Source: DYJK01 sp964464825 (GTDB lineage Bacteria; Bacteroidota; Ignavibacteria; Ignavibacteriales; Melioribacteraceae). Taken from it: a stretch of 64,000 bases of DNA. The stretch's first letter is position 1; the number at the start of each line of letters is the position of its first letter. The DNA lies in contig CAYXKL010000001.1 in the NCBI GenBank assembly GCA_964464825.1, positions 1 through 64,000 of the forward strand. Direction: 5' to 3'. Shown here piece after piece: positions 25,932 through 34,507 of the stretch. The notes below the pieces were generated by a model. The model saw only the letters and a list, made by a program, of their open reading frames with translations. It was not told the DNA's origin and did no database searches. Made by a program: the position numbers and the translations under genes.

Positions 25932-27251
25932 TCAAATCACCAATGCAAAAATTGCAAGTATATCTATTACAATCAGCATCGGACTAACTTCTTCTTTTTT
26001 GCCCACTGCAATTTTTATAACCGTCCACGAAATAAATCCCCAAATAATTCCTTGTGTAATGGAATAAGTTAGCGGAATCAACACCATACCAAAGAATGCC
26101 GGAATAGCATCATCAAATTTTGTCCAGTTTATTTTAATAACGGGTTTCATCATAAACACACCGACAAGAATAAGCGCCGGTGCAGTTGCAATTGATGGAA
26201 CTATAGAGAGAATCGGAGAGAAAAACATAAACGGTAAAAATAAAATACCGGCTATAATTGCAGTAAGTCCGGTACGACCTCCTTCTTCAACACCGGTTGC
26301 AGATTCAATGTAGCTCGTAGCAGAACTTGTACCCAATGGACCAGAGATCATTGTTCCGAATGCATCAACAATCAATGATTCTTTGATTCTGTTCGGATCA
26401 CCGTTTTTATCGATAAGATCGGCGGCTTCTGCAACACCTATAAATGTAGAAATTGAATCAAACATATCTGTAAAAAGAAATGCAAAGATAACCGGCCATA
26501 GAGCAAATTGAAGTGAATTGATAAAATCTAATTTCATTATAATACTGAGATCGGGCCAGGAAACTAATCCGTTCCATGTTACCAATGTTGATTGACCAAA
26601 ATTAACTGCGGATGCATCGCCATACAATCTACCAATTGGAATTGAGAGCAAAGTTGTGATTGCAATTCCTAAAATCAGAGCACCTTTAATTCTCTTTATT
26701 ACAAGCAACGATGTAATTAACAATCCAACTATAAATGTTGTTGTAATCTCATCAATTTTTCCGATGCTAATAAGAGTCGCCGGATTATCAACAATAAATT
26801 TTGCATTTACAAATCCTATGAATGTGATGAACAAACCGATACCCGATGCAATTGCAAAACGGAGCTGCCGCGGAATCGCTTTTAAAATGTGAGTCCGGAT
26901 ATTGAAAACAGATAACAAAATAAAAATCACACCCGACCAAAAAACTGTTCCGAGAGCAACTTCCCACTTAACACCCATACCAAGCACAACCGAGTAAGTA
27001 AAGAATGTATTGATTCCCATACCGGGTGCAAGTACAATCGGGTTTTTTGCATAAATACCCATGGCTATACTTGTAAATGCGCTGACTAAAACGGTGGCTG
27101 TTAACACTCCAGAGAATGGCATGCCGGTATCTGCAAGAATTGCCGGGTTTACAACAATGATATACATTGTAGCTAAAAATGTAGTGATGCCGGCAATTAC
27201 CTCAGTTTTAAAATTTGTATTCTGATTCTCAAAATCGAAATAGTTTTTCAT
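25932..27251 (-). CDS. NCS2/AzgA-family purine (hypoxanthine/guanine) permease
   Basis: 439-residue inner-membrane permease with about 12-14 hydrophobic segments. The AzgA branch is indicated by AGITTFLATMYIIVVNPAIL near the N-terminus, GMGINTFFTYSVV and the GTSSATSYIESATGVEEGGRTGL block. The likely substrate is adenine, guanine or hypoxanthine, by proton symport. It is transcribed away from gltB across a 392-base intergenic region. I looked for a purine riboswitch there and did not find one. Confidence 0.93.
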   Translation of the reverse strand: MKNYFDFENQNTNFKTEVIAGITTFLATMYIIVVNPAILADTGMPFSGVLTATVLVSAFTSIAMGIYAKNPIVLAPGMGINTFFTYSVVLGMGVKWEVALGTVFWSGVIFILLSVFNIRTHILKAIPRQLRFAIASGIGLFITFIGFVNAKFIVDNPATLISIGKIDEITTTFIVGLLITSLLVIKRIKGALILGIAITTLLSIPIGRLYGDASAVNFGQSTLVTWNGLVSWPDLSIIMKLDFINSLQFALWPVIFAFLFTDMFDSISTFIGVAEAADLIDKNGDPNRIKESLIVDAFGTMISGPLGTSSATSYIESATGVEEGGRTGLTAIIAGILFLPFMFFSPILSIVPSIATAPALILVGVFMMKPVIKINWTKFDDAIPAFFGMVLIPLTYSITQGIIWGFISWTVIKIAVGKKEEVSPMLIVIDILAIFALVI

Positions 27252-27643
27252 TCCCTTTCCTAATTATTAGCTGTAAACTTAATTTGTTTACAAAAATTAT
27301 TCATTAAAAATTTTAATAGATATAACTTATAAATTAACGGAAGTGGGATTAATCCTTTATTAATATAACCCACTATTGATTTTCTACCTAAATATTTTAT
27401 ATTGCGGTTTAGTTATAACAAAATTGCAAAAAGATATTCCAAGTGGTAAAAAAGAGAGAACATACCAAATACCTCCACAATAACTCCGGGCCAAAAGTCC
27501 GGATAACCGCTTGGGTTTGCCTACGTACAACGTATACGATTATTCTATAATCGTTAACTCCTACACATTTTTAATTAACGATTTTAATTAAAGATAATTT
27601 TAGAATTATTCTATACAGTAATACAATTTCAATAGAGAAGATT
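27252..27643. other. Structured intergenic region between NCS2 permease and gltB
   Basis: 392 bases separating divergent genes. It contains a hairpin TCCGG-GCCAAAAGT-CCGGA (27485-27503), an inverted repeat ACGATTAT-TCT-ATAATCGT (27536-27554) and another with 9-base arms TTTAATTAA/TTAATTAAA around CGATT (27570-27592). The part 27485-27530 is markedly richer in GC than its surroundings. On the minus strand a start-less frame of about 35 codons (NPSGYPDFWPGVIVEVFGMF) crosses it. I recognise no riboswitch class and no sigma-54 promoter. It must at least hold the promoters of both genes. Confidence 0.5.
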
Positions 27644-30600
27644 ATGCTAAACATTGAAGAACTAATAAAAAAAGAAGAGCACGATGCATGCGGCATCGGT
27701 TTTATTGCAGAGAACAGCGGAAAGCCAACACGCAGAGTTATTGAACTTGCTATAAAAGCTGTTCGGCAGATGTCCCACCGTGGCGCATCCGGTGCAGATG
27801 AAAATATGAGCGATGGCATCGGATTGCTGGTTGAGATTCCGAAAAATTATTTTATACAAACCATTAAAGAAGAGCTCAACATAGAGATCAAAGAAAATAC
27901 TCCGTTTGGAATTGCCATGGTATTCACTTCTGATAGTGAGTCTGCAAAACTGGAAAACTATTTCAAAGACTCTGCAAATAAATTTAATGTTGAATTAATC
28001 TGCAGAAGATTAGTTCCTATTAATCCCGGTGTGTTGAGTGAACTCGGTAGAAAAACCTGTCCATCAATAATTCAATTCTTCTTCAGCGAAATACATGATG
28101 ATAATTATGATTTTGAAACCCGGTTATACATTATTAGAAAAGATGTTGAACAAAGAATTCTTAAAGAAGAAATGAATTCGTTCATCTGCTCACTCTCATC
28201 ACGAACAATCGTTTACAAAGGAATGATGAAGGTTAATCAGCTTTCTCATTTTTATTCCGATTTGAATGATGTAGATTTTATTTCCCGGATTGCACTTTTT
28301 CATGAAAGATTTTCTACTAATACTATTTCTTCATGGAGTATGGCACAGCCGTTCAGAATGATAGGGCACAACGGAGAAATCAATACGATCAAAGCCAATA
28401 GATTATGGATGCAGACACGCGAAGAAACAATTCAATCAAGTTTTTGGGGAGAGAACTTCCATAATTTAAAACCGATAGTTTCCCAGACCGGTAGTGATTC
28501 GTACAGCTTTGATAATATTCTTGAATTTTTAACAATGAGTGGTAGAAATATTTTTCAGAGTATTATGATGCTTATTCCCGAACCGTACATTTTCAACAAC
28601 GATATGAATGAAGATCTAAAAAATTTTTATATCTATCACGAAAACAATATTGAACCATGGGATGGACCGGCAGCTATAGTTTTTACTGATGGGAAAATTG
28701 CCGGTGCAAAATTAGACCGTAATGGTTTACGTCCGCTCCGTTACACAATAACTAAAGATGGATTAGTTATAATGGCATCCGAAGCCGGAGTAGTTGATGT
28801 TGAATCATCAAATATTCTGCTTCATCATCATATGAGCTCCGGAGAAATTTTTGCAATGAATCTTGACGGCTCTGGAATAATCTCTACAGAAAAAATTATC
28901 AGTATAGTATCTGAAGAAGGAAAATATACACGATTAATTCAGCAAGGATTAACGTCATTGGAAAGAGGTAATAACGAAGAAGAATTCGGTGAGTTCGGAA
29001 TTCCTGAAACCGGTTTTGATAAACGATTACGAATAGCATTCGGATTTGAAAAAGAGGATTTAGAAAGATTTATTGAACCAATGTCTGAAAGCGGAAAAGA
29101 ACCGCTTGGTTCAATGGGAGATGATACACCCCCGGCGGTTGTTTCAAATCAACGCAGAAAAATTTATGATTACTTCAAACAGTATTTTGCACAAGTAACA
29201 AATCCTCCAATTGATCCGATACGTGAACGATACGTGATGAGTACATTCCGCTATATAGGCAGTGAAAGCAATCTTCTTTCTGATTCCGAATTATTCCGCG
29301 GTGCAATAAGAATTGAAAGTCCAGTTTTATCTCCAAAAGAAGTTAGGATGCTTAAAGAAAAATATGATTGGTTCCCTCACAAGATTGTTAATTGTAATGC
29401 TCGCGTTGATCAATCATTAAAAGAAAAAATAGAAGAAATAAGAAAAGAATGTGAAGATGCTGTAACTGAAGGGAAAAAAATAATTTTTCTATCAAATGAA
29501 GGTTTAAGTGAAAATTATCTGCCCATTCCAATGCTACTTGCTGTTTCTGCAGTTCATCAGCATTTGATCAGAAAAAAATTAAGGAATCAGGTTGCACTGC
29601 TCTGTTTTTCAGGAGATGTAATTGAAGATCATCACGTTGCATGTTTGGTAGCATTCGGTGCAAGTGCTGTTTATCCATACATGGCTTATGAGTTAATCCG
29701 CGAACAATTTAAAGATGATGACTGGAAATTGCGGATGAGCAATTACCGCTATGCATTGGAAAAAGGTCTCCTTAAAATTATGGCTAAGATGGGAATTTCT
29801 ACTATAAGCAGCTACCACGGCGGAATGTTGTTCCATGCAATCGGTCTTTCAGAAGAATTAATTAATGAATATTTCCCATCAGTAAAATCAACACTTGGGG
29901 GATTATCATTAGATAATTTAAAATCAGCATTGCTTGAAACAACACAACGCGCATTTAAAATTGAACCGGATTTGGAAGAATCGGGAAGATTTAGATACAG
30001 AAAAGGGAGTGAGCCGTATGGATTTTCGCCGGCTGTTTTTAAATCAATACATAATATTTCATCCGGTAAAAATGAAAAAATAATTGCAGAAGATGATGTT
30101 CCAATCTATGTAAGAGATTTGTTTGAAATTACCGGGCAGAAAAGTATTGAGATTGAACAAGTAGAGCCGGCAGAAGAAATTATCAAACGATACGGACTTG
30201 GGGCAATTTCATTCGGTGCAGTATCGGAAGAAGTTCACCGTGCACTTGCAAGAGCAGCATCAATATTAAATATCAGAAGTAATACCGGTGAAGGCGGCGA
30301 GCAGCCAGATCGATATAGTATTTCCAATCCGGATAAAAGTGAGAATTGCTACATCAAGCAGATAGCAAGCGGAAGATTTGGAGTAACCACAGCATATTTA
30401 ACTTCTGCACGCGAAATTCAAATTAAAATGGCGCAAGGTGCAAAACCCGGCGAAGGAGGACAATTACCCGGTGAGAAAGTTACTCTTGGAATTGCCAACT
30501 ACCGGTACACAACCCCCGGAGTTCCATTAATTTCTCCTCCGCCTCATCACGATATATATAGTATAGAAGACATTGCACAATTGATCTACGACATAAAGCA

Positions 30601-32101
30601 AGTTAATCCGCGTGCAAACATTTGTGTTAAACTTGTTTCTCAATATGGAATTGGATTAGTAGCAAGCGGTGTTGTTAAAGCCGGTGCAGATGTTGTTTTA
30701 ATTAGCGGTAATGATGGCGGTACTGGTGCAAGTCCGCTTGGCTCAATCAAACACACCGGCTTACCGTGGGAAATAGGATTAACCGAAGTTCACCGTACTC
30801 TTTGCGAAAACGGTTTACGTAATAGAGTAATATTAAGAGTAGATGGCGGAATCAAAAATGCACGCGATATAATTATTGCAGCTATTCTAGGCGCAGAAGA
30901 ATTTGATTTTGGAACATCTGCTCTCATTGCACTCGGCTGTGTTATGGCAAGACAGTGTCATTTAAATACTTGCCCGGTTGGTATTGCTACTCAAGATCAA
31001 GAGCTCAGAAAAAAATTCAAAGGTAAACCGGAAAACCTTGTTAACTATTTAAAATTTGTTACAGAAGAAGTTAGAAAAATTCTTGCTTATAATGGATTTT
31101 ATTCACTTCAAGATATTATCGGAAAAAATGAATTACTGAAATCAAACTCTAAATTTCATTTATATATAAAAGAAAAAAATATTTCATTAGATCAGATATT
31201 GCTTTCTAAAAAATCTGAATTATATCACTTAACTTCAAAAATAAAATATAAGCCGTCGCTCATTAGAGACAATAAACATATAGATGAAGATGTTATAGAA
31301 GAAGTTCGGCAAGCTATAATGACACACGGACGTGCAATCGTAAATAGAAAAATAAATAACTCACACCGAGCAGTTGGTACAAGATTATCTGGGTTGATTT
31401 CGTTTTTATACGGAAATGGTGCATTTAAGGGTTACATCCAATACAGAGTTGAGGGATCAGCCGGACAAAGTTTAGGTGCATTCCTTGTTGAAAATGTAGA
31501 GGTGCGCCATTGCGGTGTTGCTAATGATTATGTTGGCAAGGGAATGAATGGCGGCTTGATCTCTATCCGTTTTCCAAGAGAAATTCGTAAAGCACTTGAA
31601 GGAAATACAATCATCGGGAATGTTGCTCTTTATGGTGCAACCGGCGGAGAATTATTTGTTGCTGGAAGAGCCGGTGAAAGATTTGCAGTACGTAACAGCG
31701 GTGCGGCTGCAGTTGTAGAGGGTGTCGGCAACCACTGCTGCGAGTATATGACTCGCGGAATTGTTGTAGTTCTTGGTCCAATTGGTAAAAACTTTGGCGC
31801 CGGTATGACTGGCGGTTCTGCTTTTGTTTACAATAATATAAATTCTATTCAAGGGAGCATTAATAAAGAATATGTTAGAATAACCAGGTTGGATAATGCA
31901 GATGAAGATCTGCTTTTAAAAACTTTAGTGAATCATAAATTCCATACTGGTTCAACAATAGCAGATGAAATAATTAGTAATTGGGAAGACTCAAGGAACA
32001 AATTTGTGAAAATTGTACCACTTGCATTGGATATTATTGATTTCAGAAAAATTTACCACGAGCAGTATAAAAATAGAATGGTACATGTGTTTAATGAATA
32101 G
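27644..32101 (+). CDS. gltB: Glutamate synthase, large (alpha) subunit
   Basis: 1485 residues, normal length for the bacterial large subunit. Catalyses transfer of the glutamine amide to 2-oxoglutarate. Order: class II glutamine amidotransferase with catalytic cysteine C16 (EEHDACGIGF; the short N-terminal extension is presumably processed), central domain, FMN-binding synthase domain (GEGGEQPDRYS, GGTGASPLGSIKHTG), the [3Fe-4S] cysteines C1099-x5-C1105-x4-C1110 and the C-terminal beta-helix rich in glycine. No small subunit gene (gltD) follows: a tRNA tail repeat and tRNA-Lys come next. The partner must be encoded elsewhere, or the enzyme uses ferredoxin. Confidence 0.97.
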   Translation: MLNIEELIKKEEHDACGIGFIAENSGKPTRRVIELAIKAVRQMSHRGASGADENMSDGIGLLVEIPKNYFIQTIKEELNIEIKENTPFGIAMVFTSDSESAKLENYFKDSANKFNVELICRRLVPINPGVLSELGRKTCPSIIQFFFSEIHDDNYDFETRLYIIRKDVEQRILKEEMNSFICSLSSRTIVYKGMMKVNQLSHFYSDLNDVDFISRIALFHERFSTNTISSWSMAQPFRMIGHNGEINTIKANRLWMQTREETIQSSFWGENFHNLKPIVSQTGSDSYSFDNILEFLTMSGRNIFQSIMMLIPEPYIFNNDMNEDLKNFYIYHENNIEPWDGPAAIVFTDGKIAGAKLDRNGLRPLRYTITKDGLVIMASEAGVVDVESSNILLHHHMSSGEIFAMNLDGSGIISTEKIISIVSEEGKYTRLIQQGLTSLERGNNEEEFGEFGIPETGFDKRLRIAFGFEKEDLERFIEPMSESGKEPLGSMGDDTPPAVVSNQRRKIYDYFKQYFAQVTNPPIDPIRERYVMSTFRYIGSESNLLSDSELFRGAIRIESPVLSPKEVRMLKEKYDWFPHKIVNCNARVDQSLKEKIEEIRKECEDAVTEGKKIIFLSNEGLSENYLPIPMLLAVSAVHQHLIRKKLRNQVALLCFSGDVIEDHHVACLVAFGASAVYPYMAYELIREQFKDDDWKLRMSNYRYALEKGLLKIMAKMGISTISSYHGGMLFHAIGLSEELINEYFPSVKSTLGGLSLDNLKSALLETTQRAFKIEPDLEESGRFRYRKGSEPYGFSPAVFKSIHNISSGKNEKIIAEDDVPIYVRDLFEITGQKSIEIEQVEPAEEIIKRYGLGAISFGAVSEEVHRALARAASILNIRSNTGEGGEQPDRYSISNPDKSENCYIKQIASGRFGVTTAYLTSAREIQIKMAQGAKPGEGGQLPGEKVTLGIANYRYTTPGVPLISPPPHHDIYSIEDIAQLIYDIKQVNPRANICVKLVSQYGIGLVASGVVKAGADVVLISGNDGGTGASPLGSIKHTGLPWEIGLTEVHRTLCENGLRNRVILRVDGGIKNARDIIIAAILGAEEFDFGTSALIALGCVMARQCHLNTCPVGIATQDQELRKKFKGKPENLVNYLKFVTEEVRKILAYNGFYSLQDIIGKNELLKSNSKFHLYIKEKNISLDQILLSKKSELYHLTSKIKYKPSLIRDNKHIDEDVIEEVRQAIMTHGRAIVNRKINNSHRAVGTRLSGLISFLYGNGAFKGYIQYRVEGSAGQSLGAFLVENVEVRHCGVANDYVGKGMNGGLISIRFPREIRKALEGNTIIGNVALYGATGGELFVAGRAGERFAVRNSGAAAVVEGVGNHCCEYMTRGIVVVLGPIGKNFGAGMTGGSAFVYNNINSIQGSINKEYVRITRLDNADEDLLLKTLVNHKFHTGSTIADEIISNWEDSRNKFVKIVPLALDIIDFRKIYHEQYKNRMVHVFNE

Positions 32102-32179
32102 TTTTACATAGTAAATTATTAACTTCGGGAGAACCCCGACCTGATGATTTATTTATTAGCTGAACTTTTGTCAAATAAA

Positions 32180-32203
32180 CAGCCCAAGAAAAATCTTGGG
32201 CTG
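32180..32203. terminator. Duplicate terminator hairpin, also serving gltB
   Basis: CAGCCCAAGA and TCTTGGGCTG arms around AAAA, followed by TTTT on the plus strand. It is a copy of the tRNA-Lys terminator in the upstream repeat unit and lies 78 bases after the gltB stop, so it can end gltB transcription as well. Confidence 0.7.
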
Positions 32204-32297
32204 TTTTGTGCACCCAGGGGGACTCTTCCAAAGGAATCCCTTCGGGAGAACCCCGACCTGATGATTTATTTATTAGCTGAACTTTTGTCAAATAAAA

Positions 32298-32319
32298 AGC
32301 CCAAGAAAAATCTTGGGCT
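32298..32319 (-). terminator. Rho-independent terminator of tRNA-Lys
   Basis: 9-base arms AGCCCAAGA / TCTTGGGCT with an AAAA loop, followed on the minus strand by TTTTTATTT. It begins 7 bases after the tRNA 3' end. Confidence 0.85.
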
Positions 32320-32325
32320 GTTTTG

Positions 32326-32398
32326 TGCACCCAGGGGGACTCGAACCCCCGACCTGATGATTAAGAGTCATATGCTCTACCAACTGAGCTATGGGTGC
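32326..32398 (-). tRNA. tRNA-Lys (anticodon CTT)
   Basis: 73-base cloverleaf on the minus strand: acceptor GCACCCA/TGGGTGC, D-arm GCTC-AGTTGGTA-GAGC, anticodon arm TATGA-CTCTTAA-TCATC with anticodon CTT, T-arm GGGGG-TTCGAGT-CCCCC, discriminator A. The CCA end is not encoded (CAA follows). A strong terminator lies directly downstream, followed by tandem partial copies of the tRNA tail. Confidence 0.97.
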
Positions 32399-32493
32399 GT
32401 TGCAAAAATAAAGAAATTACACCCTCTAACAAAACAAGCCCTCAATTAATCCCGTTTTTTGTATAATTCGATCAACAAAAAATTTCTACTATT

Positions 32494-33390
32494 ATGCGCT
32501 TTAATAAATATCTACTATTTATATCAATTATTACTTCCCTTTTTATATCTGCATGCGAAAAAGAAAAAAGCTCAGTTAAATCTGAATTAATAATTACCGA
32601 TGATCTCGGTAATTCAATATCAATAGAAAATGCGCCGCAACGGGTAATTACTCTAGCACCAAATCTCACAGAAATGATTTACAGTTTACATCTTCAAAAA
32701 TATTTAGTGGGTAATACTCTATACTGCAATTATCCGGAAGAAGCTGCTGATGTTGAGAAAGTTGGCGATATGCTTACTTTCAATTTTGAAAAGATCGTTA
32801 CCTTAAAACCTGATCTTATTTTTATAACCGTTGAGGGAAATACTAAAGAGACGTATGAAAAATTCAAAGAGTTAGGTTTAAAAATTTTCGTTTCTAATCC
32901 ACGTAATTTCAGCGGTATCAAAAAAACCTATATGGATTTGGCTAAAATCTTCGGTATAGAATCGAGAGCAAAAAATGAAATTTCTAAATGGGATTCTGTT
33001 ACAAATTCAATTTCATTATCATCTCAAAAAAATAAAATCCTGACCGGTGCAATGTTAATTGAAATTACACCGATAATGGCTGCCGGAAAAAATACTTTCT
33101 TCAATGAATTTTTAGAATTATGCGGTATTAAAAATATTGCCGATGATTCACCATTTAATTATCCTATTTTCAGCAGAGAAGAGTTGTTAAAAAGAGACCC
33201 AAATTTTATTTTTTATCCAACCTCGCTTGATGATAAACTAGAAAGGGTTATAAAAGTGTATCCCGAATGGAAAAATTTAAAAGCAATAAAGGAAAATAAA
33301 TTCTATTTGATAGATCGTGATATCTTCTCTCGCCCGGGTCCTAGATTTATAGATGCATTACAGAATCTATATACTCTCATTCATCAGTAA
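32494..33390 (+). CDS. Periplasmic binding lipoprotein, BtuF/siderophore type
   Basis: 298 residues. N-terminal lipoprotein signal with lipobox ISAC (Cys about 21). The Fe/B12 periplasmic-binding fold is indicated by the start of domain 1 (APQRVITLAPNLTEMIYSL, VGNTLYCNYPEEAADVEKVGD), the middle helix and GKNTFFNEFLELCGIKNIADD, and the end SRPGPRFIDALQNL. It would bind a cobalamin or ferric chelate for an ABC importer. No permease or ATPase gene is adjacent. It converges on the next gene, overlapping its stop by 14 bases. Confidence 0.9.
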   Translation: MRFNKYLLFISIITSLFISACEKEKSSVKSELIITDDLGNSISIENAPQRVITLAPNLTEMIYSLHLQKYLVGNTLYCNYPEEAADVEKVGDMLTFNFEKIVTLKPDLIFITVEGNTKETYEKFKELGLKIFVSNPRNFSGIKKTYMDLAKIFGIESRAKNEISKWDSVTNSISLSSQKNKILTGAMLIEITPIMAAGKNTFFNEFLELCGIKNIADDSPFNYPIFSREELLKRDPNFIFYPTSLDDKLERVIKVYPEWKNLKAIKENKFYLIDRDIFSRPGPRFIDALQNLYTLIHQ

Positions 33391-33610
33391 ATAATTCTTC
33401 ATTTGATTCGGCAATAAAAATCATAGCGCATTTCTCACCTTTAAACTTACCGGTTTCTTTACATTTCATAAAACGTTCTTTAATTTTTTCCAGATTTTTG
33501 CTTTGCTCTGAAAAAACAAACATATCAAGTTCTTCTCCACACTCGGTACAAAATATTAATTTTTGTTTTGATTCGTTTTCATTATCAAGAAATGATCTTA
33601 TATCTTTCAT
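33377..33610 (-). CDS. Small zinc-ribbon-like protein, unknown function
   Basis: 77 residues, charged and soluble, with CTECGEE near residue 21 and two more cysteines (MKCKETG, GEKCAMIF), a probable four-cysteine metal site. It starts inside the 3' end of the 33585-33926 gene (26-base overlap), so the two are translationally coupled. Overlap of its 3' end with the converging BtuF-like gene is 14 bases. I do not recognise a named family. Confidence 0.7.
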   Translation of the reverse strand: MKDIRSFLDNENESKQKLIFCTECGEELDMFVFSEQSKNLEKIKERFMKCKETGKFKGEKCAMIFIAESNEELFTDE

Positions 33611-33926
33611 CGTTATCTCCTTTCGGTTCCCATTCTAAACCTTCACATGGCAGATAATCAATTTTAGGATGTTTATCATAAAGCAAACAGATAACCGCCG
33701 TTTCATCAAAATGTCTGCAAGAAGAGCAGAGTGAGTTTTTAACTACCTCTTTATTTTCATCCTGAAATATTTTGAATTGAATCATGGCTGGATGAATAAC
33801 AACTCCGTAAATTGCCATTAACCCGAACCACCACCAGTATTTATATTCCATATAATTCTGCAATACCCATAAAACCGGAATTAGGAATGCCGATCTAATT
33901 ATTGCCCAAAATATAATTCCGCCCAT
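33585..33926 (-). CDS. Small membrane protein with Cys-rich cytoplasmic tail, unknown function
   Basis: 113 residues. Two hydrophobic helices (about 4-22 and 28-48, rich in Trp) precede a soluble tail with CSSCRHF, CLLYDKHP and PCEGLEW, resembling small conserved proteins with a CxxC...C...C metal motif. Coupled by overlap to the zinc-ribbon-like gene downstream. No function can be assigned. Confidence 0.7.
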   Translation of the reverse strand: MGGIIFWAIIRSAFLIPVLWVLQNYMEYKYWWWFGLMAIYGVVIHPAMIQFKIFQDENKEVVKNSLCSSCRHFDETAVICLLYDKHPKIDYLPCEGLEWEPKGDNDERYKIIS

Positions 33927-34066
33927 AATCTTTAACTAATTTTAAGAAACATATATATTGTATCGGGTACAGTCAATTATTTTCTATATAACCTGAATTA
34001 ATATCAAATTTATAATCAATCTTCTTTTTATTTTTTATAGTGCTAATAAAAACTTATGGAGTTAAA

Positions 34067-34375
34067 ATGAAAAGATCATACACTAAAGAATTCTTTTCAC
34101 TTCTTTCTGCTGCTTGGAATTTACTTTTTTTCTTTTTCGTAATAATTTGCATGGGTGCAATTGTTTATCGTATAGATGGATTAAAAAACAGCGACGGTAA
34201 TTTTGGTGATTGTCTCTACACTGCATTTGTAACATCATTTACAATAGGCTATGGCGATATGACACCGAACGGAACACTTGGTAAATTCACATCCGTTTTT
34301 CTTGCAATTATTGGCATGATGTTCATTGGAATTGTAATTGGGGCATCTATCAAAGCACTTGAAAGGTGCAAATAA
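34067..34375 (+). CDS. Small two-helix potassium channel (Ion_trans_2 type)
   Basis: 102 residues from the ATG at 34067, which has GGAG 5 bases upstream; a longer GTG start at 34040 is less likely. Two transmembrane helices flank a pore helix and the selectivity filter TIGYGD (FTIGYGDMTPNG). The short length and lack of a cytoplasmic RCK domain mean a KcsA-like minimal pore, probably tetrameric in the inner membrane. Stands alone between short intergenic spaces. Confidence 0.88.
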   Translation: MKRSYTKEFFSLLSAAWNLLFFFFVIICMGAIVYRIDGLKNSDGNFGDCLYTAFVTSFTIGYGDMTPNGTLGKFTSVFLAIIGMMFIGIVIGASIKALERCK

Positions 34376-34507
34376 GCTTTTGTTACATTATGAATCAAAA
34401 TTTTTTGTAGTCCTTTCCGGGTGTTAATTGATTTTAGGGAAGGCAAACTTTAACTTTGGTTTAGTTGATGTATTAAAATAGATTATTTAAGAAAAACGGA
34501 TGAAAAT

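Larger units (their letters stand above)
32123..32342. repeat. Tandem repeat of the tRNA-Lys 3' tail and its terminator, period 117 bp
   Basis: Copy 1 is 32123-32239 and copy 2 begins at 32240; they match almost perfectly over about 100 bases. Read on the minus strand each unit carries the anticodon-stem and T-arm part of the tRNA (AATCATCAGGTCGGGGTTC), a small insert (TCCCGAAGGGATTCCTTTGG) breaking the T-loop, the acceptor end GAGTCCCCCTGGGTGCA, and the GCCCAAGA terminator hairpin. They are non-functional tail copies, as left by duplication or by elements that integrate at tRNA 3' ends. No integrase is in the window. Confidence 0.85.

Noticed and set aside
27252..27643. Purine riboswitch for the NCS2 permease
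   Set aside because: The conserved core elements of the purine aptamer were not found on the minus strand.
32091..32449. Two short open frames on opposite strands over the tRNA-Lys tail repeats
   Set aside because: They translate tRNA and terminator sequence twice over; internal repetition and overlap with a clear tRNA make them artefacts.
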